DNA from: Terrisporobacter petrolearius | GTDB taxonomy: Bacteria; Bacillota; Clostridia; Peptostreptococcales; Peptostreptococcaceae | Reading direction: 5' to 3' | NCBI RefSeq assembly: GCF_020748185.1 | Contig: NZ_JAHZMO010000030.1 | Location: 1 to 39,760 of the forward strand | Length of the DNA: 39,760 bases | Part shown: one piece after another, positions 18,079 through 26,036 of the stretch | Position numbering within the stretch: the first letter of the stretch is position 1 | How the letters are laid out: each line of letters begins with the position of its first letter | Notes under the pieces: model-generated | The model's input: only the letters and a program-made list of their open reading frames with translations | The model's database searches: none | What the model was told of the DNA's origin: nothing | Position numbers and translations under genes: made by a program

Positions 18079-20325
18079 ATGAAAGATAAAATTATAGTAA
18101 AAGGAGCAAGAGAAAAGAATTTAAAGAATATTGATGTATGTATTCCAAAGAAAGAAATCACAGCAGTAGTTGGGCCATCTGGTTCAGGAAAATCTGCCTT
18201 AGTATTTAACACCATTGCTGCAGAATCACAAAGGCAGATGAATGAGAGCTATTCCAGTTTTATTAGAACAAGATTAGGGAAGTTTCCACAGCCAAAATGT
18301 GATGAGATTAAAAGACTATCACCATCAATTATTATAGATCAAAAAAAGATTGGAGATAATAGCAGGTCTACAGTAGGAACAGTAACTGATATATATTCAA
18401 AACTTAGACTCTTATTTTCTAGGTTTGGAAAGCCCTTTGTAGGATATTCAGATAGCTTTTCTTTTAATAATCTAAAAGGTATGTGTGAAGTTTGTGAGGG
18501 AATTGGAAAGATAAGGGATATTGATACAGAAAAGATTATAGATAAAAATAAATCGCTAAATGAAGGAGCAATTCTATTTCCTACATTTCAAGTAGGAGGA
18601 TTTAGATGGAGTAGGTATGTAGAGTCTGGTTTGTTTGATAATGACAAAAAAATCAGTGATTATAATGAGAAGGAACTTCATCTGTTATTATATGTAGATG
18701 AAATAAAATTAGAAAATCCAAGTCATAAATATCCAAAATCAGCAATTTATGATGGATTAATACCAAGAATAGAAAAAGCTTTTTTTAAAAAGGATATTAG
18801 GGAAGGTAGAGTTTATAAACATGAAATAGATAAATATGCAAGAGAAATTATCTGCCCAAAATGTAATGGAGCAAGGTTAAACGAAAATATCTTAAAATGT
18901 AAAATAAATGATAAAAACATCTATGATTATTGTAGACTTAGTATAGAGAATTTAATAATTGAGCTAGAGAGTTTAAGCATAAAAAATGTAAAAGAATTGA
19001 TAGATTCAATTTTAAAAGATCTATATAATTTTAGATTAGTAGGGCTTGATTATTTAAGTTTAAGTAGAAATACTGGAACTCTTTCAGGAGGAGAATCCCA
19101 AAGAATAAAGATCATAAAGCAACTTGGAAGCAGTCTTGTAGATCTATTATATATCTTAGACGAACCAAGTGTAGGTTTGCATCCAGAAGATATATTGAGG
19201 ATAAATAGATTATTGATAGATTTAAAGAAGAAAGGAAATACAGTATTAATTGTTGAACATGATATTGATATGATAAAGATTGCTGATAATATAGTAGAAT
19301 TAGGACCAGGATCAGGAGAAAAAGGTGGAGAGTTAATTTTTTCAGGAAGATATGAAGATTTTCTAACTGCAGAGACGCTGACATCAAGGGAATTTAAAAA
19401 GAAGAATGAATTAAACAATGAAATAAAGACTTTTAAAGAGTGGATAGAAGTTAATAAAGCAAAGGCAAACAATCTAAAGAATATAAATATTAAGATACCT
19501 AAAAATGCAATTACTGTAGTAACTGGAGTTGCAGGTTCAGGGAAATCATCACTTATGGATATCGAATTTAGAAAGAGATATCCTGAAGCTATTTTTATTG
19601 ATCAAAAGAAGATATATACAAATGTCAGATCAACAGTTTCAAGCTATATAGGGATATTTGATAACATTAAAGATATCTTTGCCAAAAAAAATAACATATC
19701 TCCATCTTACTTTAGTTTTAATTCCAAGGGTGCTTGCCCAGAATGTGGAGGCAAAGGTTATATAAAACTAGACTTAGCATATATGGATGACATAGTTAGC
19801 CAATGCGAAGCATGCAATGGAAAAAGATACAATGATAGATCACTTAAATATAAGGTAAATGGTTTGAATATAAGTCAGGTATTGGATTTATCAATTGAAA
19901 ATGCTTTAAGCTATTTTAAATACTTTAAAATTAATAAAATTTTACAGCAATTAATAGATGTAGGGATTGGATATTTAACTTTAGGACAGAGCTTAGATAC
20001 ACTATCTGGAGGAGAACTACAAAGATTAAAGCTATCTATCAATTTAAACTTAAATGGAAGTATTTATGTCTTTGATGAGCCAACAACAGGTCTACATGTA
20101 AAGGATATTGATAGATTGATAGGGATATTTAAGAGATTATCTGGAGATAACACAATAATAATTATTGAACATAATTTAGATATAATGCGTATTGCCGACT
20201 GGATTATAGACTTGGGACCATATGCTGGAGAGGAAGGTGGGTATTTATTATATCAAGGGAGAATTGAAGGGATATTGAGATCCCAAAAATCAATTACAGG
20301 AAGACATTTAAGGAAATATCTTTAG
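18079..20325 (+). CDS. Short UvrA-like ABC ATPase (UvrA2 / drug-resistance class)
   Basis: A 748-residue double ABC protein of the UvrA family. Walker A GPSGSGKS (32-39) and GVAGSGKS (near 490), signatures LSGGESQR and LSGGELQR, and the D-loops LDEPSVGLH and FDEPTTGLH are all intact. Compared with the true UvrA at 2695 it lacks about 150 residues after LRLLFSRFG: the first zinc module and the UvrB-binding domain are gone, and the sequence jumps to FSFNNLKGMCEVCEGIG. Later zinc pairs (CPKCNGAR, CPECGGKG, CEACNGKR) remain. Such proteins cannot recruit UvrB in the usual way. Relatives occur as self-resistance proteins against DNA-binding drugs. The ATG at 18079 follows GGGGG. Confidence 0.88.
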   Translation: MKDKIIVKGAREKNLKNIDVCIPKKEITAVVGPSGSGKSALVFNTIAAESQRQMNESYSSFIRTRLGKFPQPKCDEIKRLSPSIIIDQKKIGDNSRSTVGTVTDIYSKLRLLFSRFGKPFVGYSDSFSFNNLKGMCEVCEGIGKIRDIDTEKIIDKNKSLNEGAILFPTFQVGGFRWSRYVESGLFDNDKKISDYNEKELHLLLYVDEIKLENPSHKYPKSAIYDGLIPRIEKAFFKKDIREGRVYKHEIDKYAREIICPKCNGARLNENILKCKINDKNIYDYCRLSIENLIIELESLSIKNVKELIDSILKDLYNFRLVGLDYLSLSRNTGTLSGGESQRIKIIKQLGSSLVDLLYILDEPSVGLHPEDILRINRLLIDLKKKGNTVLIVEHDIDMIKIADNIVELGPGSGEKGGELIFSGRYEDFLTAETLTSREFKKKNELNNEIKTFKEWIEVNKAKANNLKNINIKIPKNAITVVTGVAGSGKSSLMDIEFRKRYPEAIFIDQKKIYTNVRSTVSSYIGIFDNIKDIFAKKNNISPSYFSFNSKGACPECGGKGYIKLDLAYMDDIVSQCEACNGKRYNDRSLKYKVNGLNISQVLDLSIENALSYFKYFKINKILQQLIDVGIGYLTLGQSLDTLSGGELQRLKLSINLNLNGSIYVFDEPTTGLHVKDIDRLIGIFKRLSGDNTIIIIEHNLDIMRIADWIIDLGPYAGEEGGYLLYQGRIEGILRSQKSITGRHLRKYL

Positions 20326-20515
20326 GAATAATCATTTTAGATAATGAAGGATACAGAGTGGATTTAATTGCTTGTTAATCTATCCTTGCCAGAAGTAGTA
20401 AGGGTATAATAGGTTGATGGATAGAAAACTTATTCATTTACTTTCAAAATACATTGTACTGGTGTTGCTGGACGGCTATAAATTTTTACTAACTTTACCA
20501 TTGCATAGTAACCGC
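20326..20515 (+). other. Non-coding stretch after the UvrA-like gene
   Basis: No gene is seen. The phrase TAAGGGTATAAT occurs at about 20399 and again at 20516 in copy C, hinting at an older, worn duplication of the repeat. Confidence 0.3.
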
Positions 20516-20566
20516 TAAGGGTATAATATCAATCTACGACACCTTTATTGTCACCTCAAGGCATGT
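20516..20566 (+). repeat. Dispersed structured repeat, copy C (left part only)
   Basis: 50 positions align without gaps to 29436-29485 of copy B with 40 identities (shared blocks ATAATATCAA, TACGACA, CTCAAGGCA). Similarity stops at the loop of hairpin 1, where copy A begins to match. It has the same orientation as A and B. Confidence 0.65.
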
Positions 20567-20605
20567 GGAATGTGTTGTCTTGATTACAAGAGCGTTGTCA
20601 TCTAG

Positions 20606-21024
20606 AATAAAGTCCTGCTCTTTTAAATAAGGTCCTGCTTCTTCTATAATAAAGTTCTGCTTACTTCAAAAATTCCTTCCAATAATAAAGGAAGAAAAGC
20701 AGGAAGTAAATACAGGAAAAAGGAATAAAGGAAAGAATAAAACCAGGAAGTAAAGGCAGGAAAAAAGATAAGAGAGAAAAGCAAGAAATAGGCATAATGA
20801 CTAAGGTTCAAGGAGCATAAAAATGGATAAAAGATTGAAATAATAAGGGGAAATCCTTCATTTATTCAATGGTTTTATCCTTCTTTTTTACCCATTTCTA
20901 ATCCCTATTCCCTGAATCCTTCCCCCGGTTTTATCAAATCTTTATTCTAATTTTAATATAGTTTTGCTTCTGATTTTGAAAGAGGAAATGAAAAAAGAGG
21001 GAAAATAAGCAGAACTTTATTATA
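20606..21024. repeat. Large foldback element with short tandem repeats
   Basis: A perfect 19-base inverted repeat (TATAATAAAGTTCTGCTTA at 20645-20663 and its complement at 21006-21024) encloses about 340 bases. The left arm is preceded by two variants of the same unit (AATAAAGTCCTGCT at 20606, AATAAGGTCCTGCT at 20626), giving three copies at 20-22 base steps. The inside is strongly strand-skewed: purine-rich (GGAAGTAAA...CAGGAAAAA repeated) on the left half and pyrimidine-rich on the right, so the halves partly pair. No reading frame is credible. It may be a MITE-like or foldback element. Confidence 0.6.
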
Positions 21025-21166
21025 AAGGGACAATAGGCTGATATCAAAGGCATTGAAGGTTTCTAAGTAAATATTGAAGTGTGTTTTATGTTCCCTTGAA
21101 CTACGGTTTGAGGGAAAATTTTCTGTTAGGGGTAAGGTTTATATACTTAAAAAACAAATTAAGAGT
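21025..21166 (+). other. Remaining gap before the envelope operon
   Basis: No gene seen. The sequence leads into the operator and promoter of the gene at 21248. Confidence 0.4.
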
Positions 21167-21212
21167 TTCTTTAGACTTTTTTTATTGGTTCTTTAACTTT
21201 ATATATCATAAT
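21167..21212 (+). promoter_or_regulatory. Response-regulator operator and promoter of the envelope operon
   Basis: A direct repeat TTCTTTAGAC (21167-21176) and TTCTTTAACT (21189-21198) sits exactly 22 bases apart. A -10-like CATAAT (21207-21212) begins 18 bases after the start of the second repeat. The same layout with the same spacings occurs at 23286-23331. The repeat takes the place of the -35, as in OmpR-type activation. Confidence 0.7.
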
Positions 21213-21247
21213 GAGTACATCAATTAAATTCATGGAGGTGCTTCATA

Positions 21248-21838
21248 ATGGAAAAATTTCATTTATATATAGTTCTTACAAGAACAAATACTGTGATGTC
21301 TAATCTCATCCGAATTTTTAAAAATGATGAGTATACTCATGCAGCTATTTCTTTAGATGAGGAACTCAATCATATGTATAGCTTTGGAAGAAGGAACACG
21401 TACAATCCCTTTATTGGAAGGTTTAGAAAAGAGGATATCAACGAAGGTGTATACAAGATTTGTAATACCTTGCCTGGTGCAATAATTGAGATTGAGGTAT
21501 CCAAGGGGCAGTATGAAAAGGCAAAGGTACTATTAGAGCATTTCATTTCTAATAGCCACCTTTATAAATATAACTATAAGGGGCTTGTACATAGCTTGTT
21601 AAACAAACCAGTATGTAGCGATTATAGCTTTTTATGCTCAGAATTTGTATATCACATCTTAAAGGAAAGTGGCATTGTAGATATTAAGATATCAAGAAAT
21701 CTGGTTAGACCTCAACACTTGCTGAACATTGGAGGTAGAATGATTTATAAAGGTAATCTCAAAGAAATAAAAGTATTAAAGAGCAATTCATATTCAAAAA
21801 AATTAAGAACAAGGAGGCTGAGTGCAATATATGAATGA
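21248..21838 (+). CDS. Permuted papain-like (NlpC/P60-related, YiiX-type) enzyme
   Basis: 196 residues, no signal peptide or membrane segment. The order of catalytic parts is that of circularly permuted NlpC/P60 papain-like enzymes: an early His in EYTHAAISLD (His31) and a late Cys in SFLCSEFVYHIL (Cys130). Such enzymes act as amidases or peptidases on wall peptides, lipids or modified proteins; the substrate here is unknown. An ATG at 21248 follows GGAGGTG. Its end overlaps the start of the VTT membrane protein, so they are coupled. It is the first gene behind the response-regulator operator. Confidence 0.65.
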   Translation: MEKFHLYIVLTRTNTVMSNLIRIFKNDEYTHAAISLDEELNHMYSFGRRNTYNPFIGRFRKEDINEGVYKICNTLPGAIIEIEVSKGQYEKAKVLLEHFISNSHLYKYNYKGLVHSLLNKPVCSDYSFLCSEFVYHILKESGIVDIKISRNLVRPQHLLNIGGRMIYKGNLKEIKVLKSNSYSKKLRTRRLSAIYE

Positions 21839-22514
21839 ACCTAAGGATAAAATAAAATTTAACTTTTATATAATAACGATTATGGTTGGACTCATAGGGA
21901 TATTTGTTTATATGAAATCAAGTGGTATTTTAAATTATATGTCATCAGCTGAAGAATTTAAGAAATATATTGAGGGATATGGCAAGAAAGCCCATATAGT
22001 GTTTTTTATTGTTCAGTTCATATCCGTTATTATTGCTCCAATACCTAGCAATGTAAGTTCAGTGGTAGGTGGGGCAGTATTTGGCATGTGGGGTTCATTT
22101 TTTATAAGCATACTGGCAATCTTAAGCGGTTCTACTGTAGTTTTTATTCTTGGGAGAAGATTTGGAAGAACTTTTGCTGAACAGTTTATAAACCCTAAAC
22201 TTTTAAATAAGTATGAACAACATTTTTCATCCAAGAAAGGGGAACTATTACTTATACTACTATTATTTCTTCCGTTTTTCCCTGATGATGCTATCGGTTT
22301 TGTAGCAGGACTTAGTAAGATAAGTTTGAGTAGATATGTTATAATAATGATGCTTACAAGACCTTGGGAAATACTTGCTGCATCAGCATTAGGTTCTACA
22401 AAAATAATAATGCCATTGTGGGTTTGGGGAGTATTAGCTTTAGTTGTTATATGTATAGCCAAAAATGGTGATATGATAGAAAAAAAGTTAGTTTCTATCA
22501 TTAAGATAAGATGA
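21822..22514 (+). CDS. TVP38/TMEM64 (VTT/DedA-type) membrane protein
   Basis: 230 residues with about five or six hydrophobic segments. The core VTT region has APIPSNVSSVVGGAVFG (near 67-84), FILGRRFGR (near 108), and the family hallmark FFPDDAIGFVAGLSKIS (near 152-168). The wider VTT/DedA superfamily includes lipid scramblases and undecaprenyl-phosphate flippases, which would suit an envelope stress operon; that role is inference. A GTG at 21822 lies 4 bases after AAGGAGG and an ATG at 21831 lies 13 after it. The GTG is used here but the ATG is possible. It overlaps the preceding gene by 17 bases. Confidence 0.8.
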   Translation: MQYMNEPKDKIKFNFYIITIMVGLIGIFVYMKSSGILNYMSSAEEFKKYIEGYGKKAHIVFFIVQFISVIIAPIPSNVSSVVGGAVFGMWGSFFISILAILSGSTVVFILGRRFGRTFAEQFINPKLLNKYEQHFSSKKGELLLILLLFLPFFPDDAIGFVAGLSKISLSRYVIIMMLTRPWEILAASALGSTKIIMPLWVWGVLALVVICIAKNGDMIEKKLVSIIKIR

Positions 22515-22582
22515 ATTTCATAAAATTTTTAACTATGGTAATATATAAAAAAACTAGAATTTTAGGCAGGTGTTAAGACGTA

Positions 22583-23275
22583 ATGAATAATAAAATTTCA
22601 ATATTGGTTATAGAAGATGATAGCGACATAAGTAATATGATTTGTGATTTGCTGCAGCAAAATAGCTACAATGCAAGACCAGTTTATTCAGGCACTGAAG
22701 CTCTGATGGTTTTTAATAATAAAATTGACTTAATACTGCTTGATCTTATGCTTCCTGGGCTTAAGGGAGAATTGGTACTTCATGAAATAAGAAAATATAG
22801 TAATGTTCCAGTCATAGGGCTTACAGCAAAGAGTGATAAAACTTCTACCATTAATCTATTGAAGTCTGGTGCTGATGATTATATTGTTAAGCCATTTAAT
22901 AATGATGAACTTCTTGCGAGAATTGAAGCACAGCTGAGAAGGTATAACCAGTCCTCAAGTTCTCCCAATAAAAATAATAAGTTAACTTATAAAGATATAT
23001 CTGTAGATGTAGAAAAATTTTTAGTAGAAGTAGGCAGTACCCAAGTTAACCTTACTAAGAGAGAATTTTTGATTTTAGAATTATTGATGAAATATCCTAA
23101 GAAGGTCTTTACAAAATCAAATCTTTACGAACATGTGTGGAATGATGAATTCTTTGGTGATGAAAATACTATAAATGTACACATTAGCAATATTCGTTCA
23201 AAGCTTTCCAAGGCAAATCCATCAGAAGAGTATATACAAACTGTTTGGAGAATAGGCTTTAAGATGAGCGAGTAA
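22583..23275 (+). CDS. OmpR-family response regulator
   Basis: 230 residues. The receiver domain has the acidic pocket EDD (11-13), the phosphoacceptor Asp54 in LILLDLMLPG, the conserved Thr in LTAKSD (near 81) and Lys103 in VKPF. The C-terminal winged-helix DNA-binding domain (about 135-228) has the usual LTKREFLILELL and NTINVHISNIRSKL segments. Its likely partner is the histidine kinase at 25030. Direct repeats before 21248 and 23364, spaced at 22 bases, are its probable targets; such regulators bind direct repeats as dimers. Confidence 0.93.
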   Translation: MNNKISILVIEDDSDISNMICDLLQQNSYNARPVYSGTEALMVFNNKIDLILLDLMLPGLKGELVLHEIRKYSNVPVIGLTAKSDKTSTINLLKSGADDYIVKPFNNDELLARIEAQLRRYNQSSSSPNKNNKLTYKDISVDVEKFLVEVGSTQVNLTKREFLILELLMKYPKKVFTKSNLYEHVWNDEFFGDENTINVHISNIRSKLSKANPSEEYIQTVWRIGFKMSE

Positions 23276-23285
23276 ACTTTAGACT

Positions 23286-23331
23286 TTCTTAAGACTTATT
23301 TTATTAATTCTTAAACACCATGCCTTATTAT
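23286..23331 (+). promoter_or_regulatory. Response-regulator operator and promoter of the ABC transporter genes
   Basis: A direct repeat TTCTTAAGAC (23286-23295) and TTCTTAAACA (23308-23317) sits exactly 22 bases apart, with -10-like TATTAT (23326-23331) 18 bases after the start of the second repeat. The 12-base spacer matches that of the 21167 site at 9 of 12 positions. Confidence 0.72.
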
Positions 23332-23363
23332 AAGGTCATAAACTAAAAAAAGGAGCGTTTAAG

Positions 23364-24287
23364 TTGGCTGAATATATATTACAAACTTTTGGGCTTACAA
23401 AACAGTATGGGAATCATACTGCAGTTAATAATGTAAATATGAAAATAAAAAAAGGAGATATATATGGTTTTATTGGTAGAAACGGCGCTGGTAAAACAAC
23501 AATGATCAGAATGATTACGGGGCTTGTTACACCAACAAAAGGTGAAATTGAGTTGTTTTCACGAAAAGGTGAAAAAAATATGAATGCAGGGTTAAATAGA
23601 ATAGGAAGTATAATTGAACACCCTGCTTTATATCCTGACTTTACTGGATATGAGAATATGGAACTTAGAGGTAAGCTACTGGGAATACCCGATAAAAAAA
23701 TGATTGGTAGCATATTGGAAGTAGTAGGATTAAATGATATAGGCAAGAAAAAGGTTAAACATTTTTCACTAGGGATGAGACAACGTCTGGGTTTGGCCCT
23801 TGCCCTGCTTGGTAATCCGGATTTTCTTGTGCTTGATGAGCCCATAAACGGACTTGATCCTGAAGGTATCGTGGAGATGAGAAAGCTTTTAAAAAAACTT
23901 AATGAAGAACAGGGCATAACCATTTTGATTTCAAGTCATATATTAGGAGAGTTGTCTAAAATGGCAACACGCTACGGAGTAATAAATAATGGTACATTAG
24001 TGGAAGAATTTACAGATCAGGAATTGAAGTTAAAATGCAGAAAATACCTGAGTTTAAGAGTGAGTGACAGTGCTAGGGCTTCAATGGTTTTAGAAGATGT
24101 CTTTAAAACAGCAAACTATGAGGTAATGCCAGACAATGTTATTCTAGTTTATGATTTATTGAACATGTCGGGTGAAATCTGCCTTGAGCTTGCAAAAAAT
24201 AATGTTAAAATATATTCTATTGAATCCAAGGGTGATGATTTGGAAGAGTATTTTATGAAATTGATGGGAGGTGGGCATTATGCTTAA
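23364..24287 (+). CDS. ABC transporter ATP-binding protein, BcrA-like
   Basis: 307 residues. Walker A GRNGAGKTT (38-46), Q-loop region, signature FSLGMRQRLGLALAL (near 135), Walker B FLVLDEPINGLDP (near 155-167) and the H-loop SSHILGEL are all present. The C-terminal ~90 residues are typical of BcrA/drug-exporter ATPases. The start is TTG at 23364 after AAAAGGAG. It overlaps the permease gene by 8 bases. With the regulator and kinase on both sides it resembles bacitracin or lantibiotic resistance transporters; the actual substrate is unknown. Confidence 0.9.
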   Translation: MAEYILQTFGLTKQYGNHTAVNNVNMKIKKGDIYGFIGRNGAGKTTMIRMITGLVTPTKGEIELFSRKGEKNMNAGLNRIGSIIEHPALYPDFTGYENMELRGKLLGIPDKKMIGSILEVVGLNDIGKKKVKHFSLGMRQRLGLALALLGNPDFLVLDEPINGLDPEGIVEMRKLLKKLNEEQGITILISSHILGELSKMATRYGVINNGTLVEEFTDQELKLKCRKYLSLRVSDSARASMVLEDVFKTANYEVMPDNVILVYDLLNMSGEICLELAKNNVKIYSIESKGDDLEEYFMKLMGGGHYA

Positions 24288-25014
24288 TCTATTGAGAAGC
24301 GATTTTTATAAATTAAAGCGCAGCAAGACCTTTTTAACTTGCCTGGGGATTCTTGCACTTGTTGTAGCCTATATTATCATAGACTTTAGCTCTTCAGCAT
24401 ATACCAAAGAACAGCTTAGTCCAAGTACCTTTCACTGGATCTATATGCTATTTCAGGTACCATATTTTATACCTGTATGTCAAGCTTTATTTATTACAAT
24501 GCTTATCACAAATGAGTATAGTACAGGAACCATTAAAGATTCTGTTTCTTTAGGCTTTAGCCGCATGAAAATTTACTTGTCTAAACTGATTACAGTATCT
24601 GTGGGTTCAATTTTAATTATGATCGTCTCTATCTTTTCTATAGGAATTACATCCATTTTTGTTTTTGGCATATATGGAGCTTTTTCAATGGTTGACTTAC
24701 TATTACTTGTTCGAATGTTTCTCATTCAAGCTCTATTATATACAGCCTATGGATCTATATTTTTAATGATCGCATTTTTAATTAAAAATATAGGAGGTAC
24801 AATGGCCTTTAGCATATTCTTTATCCTAATACTAGGTTCAATAATTGGAAATAGCTCTTGGGGAAGAATTTTACTGCTTATGGATTTTTCCCCTACCTCT
24901 ATACCCCACCCACAGGCAGTGGATATAGGGATAACAACTGCAGTCGCTTTATCCAACCTAGTTATATGTTCAGGTATAGGAGGATTTATCTTTAAAAAGC
25001 AGGATATCAAATAG
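24280..25014 (+). CDS. ABC transporter permease, BcrB-like (ABC-2 type)
   Basis: About 244 residues with six predicted membrane segments, including an N-terminal helix after NLLRSDFYKLKRSKTF, the start typical of this permease class. TNEYSTGTIKDSVSLGFSR (near 88-106) is the usual cytoplasmic loop. An in-frame GTG lies at 24271, but GGGAGG (24266-24271) then overlaps it. The ATG at 24280, nine bases on, is the better start and overlaps the ATPase gene by 8 bases. It forms the exporter with the preceding ATPase. Confidence 0.85.
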   Translation: MLNLLRSDFYKLKRSKTFLTCLGILALVVAYIIIDFSSSAYTKEQLSPSTFHWIYMLFQVPYFIPVCQALFITMLITNEYSTGTIKDSVSLGFSRMKIYLSKLITVSVGSILIMIVSIFSIGITSIFVFGIYGAFSMVDLLLLVRMFLIQALLYTAYGSIFLMIAFLIKNIGGTMAFSIFFILILGSIIGNSSWGRILLLMDFSPTSIPHPQAVDIGITTAVALSNLVICSGIGGFIFKKQDIK

Positions 25015-25029
25015 ATTGGAGGCAGGTTT

Positions 25030-25944
25030 ATGCTTTGGTTAATAATTATAATGCTTATATTAGTCATAGGTGTATTATCTGCCTATATTTTACTTTATAA
25101 AAGAGAGATTAGATCTATAGTTAATAGACTACAGTTTATTAGAGAGCATGATACAAATAAGAAGATTAATCTTCAAATTAAAGTGAAGGAGATCAATGAA
25201 TTAGCAATTCAATTAAATCATTTAATCAACTATTATAAAACTGAAAAGATAGCTATTTCAAAAGCTGAACACAAATTTAAAGAGGAAATAACGAATATTT
25301 CTCACGATTTGAGGACTCCACTTACTTCTATTGCTGGATATGTTCAGATGCTAGAGTCAGAGAATACTCCTGCAGAAAAAAAAGCTGAGTATTATAACAT
25401 AATAAGAAGACGTATTGATACTTTAGTTAAAATGCTGGATGAGTTTTTTGAGTTTGCAAGAATTGAGTCTGATGAGTATGTGTTACAATTTGAAAAAGTT
25501 AATGTAAACAATGTACTTGCAGATGTAATTTCTATGTTTTATTATGACTTTCTATCAAAATGTGAAGAGCCCAGCATCCAAATACCTTCTAATCCAATAT
25601 ATATTCATGCAGACAAAGATGCCTTGAAAAGGGTTTTTCAGAATCTAATAAAAAACTATCTAAATCATGGAACTAGAAAAATATCTATTTCAGCAAAAGA
25701 GGAAGAAAATCATGTATGTATTAGTTTTAAGAACTATGCACCTGATATAGATAATACAGATGTTGAGAAACTATTTCAGCGCTTTTATACTGCCGATAAA
25801 TCTAGAACAAAGAGTTCTACGGGGTTGGGTTTAGCCATTGTAAAAAACCTTATTACTAAGATGAATGGTAAAATTAAGGCGGAGGTTGAGGATTCAATTC
25901 TCGTTATTAGCATAACTTTCAACAGATTGGAGATTTTTAAATGA
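25030..25944 (+). CDS. Sensor histidine kinase
   Basis: 304 residues. A single N-terminal membrane helix (about 3-23) with almost no extracellular part is followed by a linker/coiled coil. Then come the HisKA domain with His92 in ISHDLRTPLTSI, an N-box-like NLIKNYLNHG (near 208), and the ATP-binding STGLGLAIVKNL (near 273). The lack of an external sensor domain is like intramembrane-sensing kinases, which detect envelope stress through the membrane or the partner transporter. An ATG at 25030 follows GGAGG, 15 bases after the permease stop. Confidence 0.9.
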   Translation: MLWLIIIMLILVIGVLSAYILLYKREIRSIVNRLQFIREHDTNKKINLQIKVKEINELAIQLNHLINYYKTEKIAISKAEHKFKEEITNISHDLRTPLTSIAGYVQMLESENTPAEKKAEYYNIIRRRIDTLVKMLDEFFEFARIESDEYVLQFEKVNVNNVLADVISMFYYDFLSKCEEPSIQIPSNPIYIHADKDALKRVFQNLIKNYLNHGTRKISISAKEEENHVCISFKNYAPDIDNTDVEKLFQRFYTADKSRTKSSTGLGLAIVKNLITKMNGKIKAEVEDSILVISITFNRLEIFK

Positions 25945-26036
25945 AAAAAAGATTATAGCGCTTGTATAATGTATATAAGTAGTTAAATGTGAAAAAAAGA
26001 TATAACAAGCCAATTTTTGCTGAGGAGGTTAAATTA

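Noticed and set aside
19050..19472. Leftward 140-codon frame inside the UvrA-like gene
   Set aside because: It lies opposite conserved ABC motifs, has no ribosome site, and has shadow-type composition.
20606..20840. Possible CRISPR array in the tandem AATAARGTYCTGCT units
   Set aside because: Only three 14-base units at 20-22 base steps, no regular spacers, no cas genes in the window.
22013..22501. Leftward 162-codon frame inside the VTT gene
   Set aside because: Opposite a clear membrane protein with conserved motifs; no start signal.
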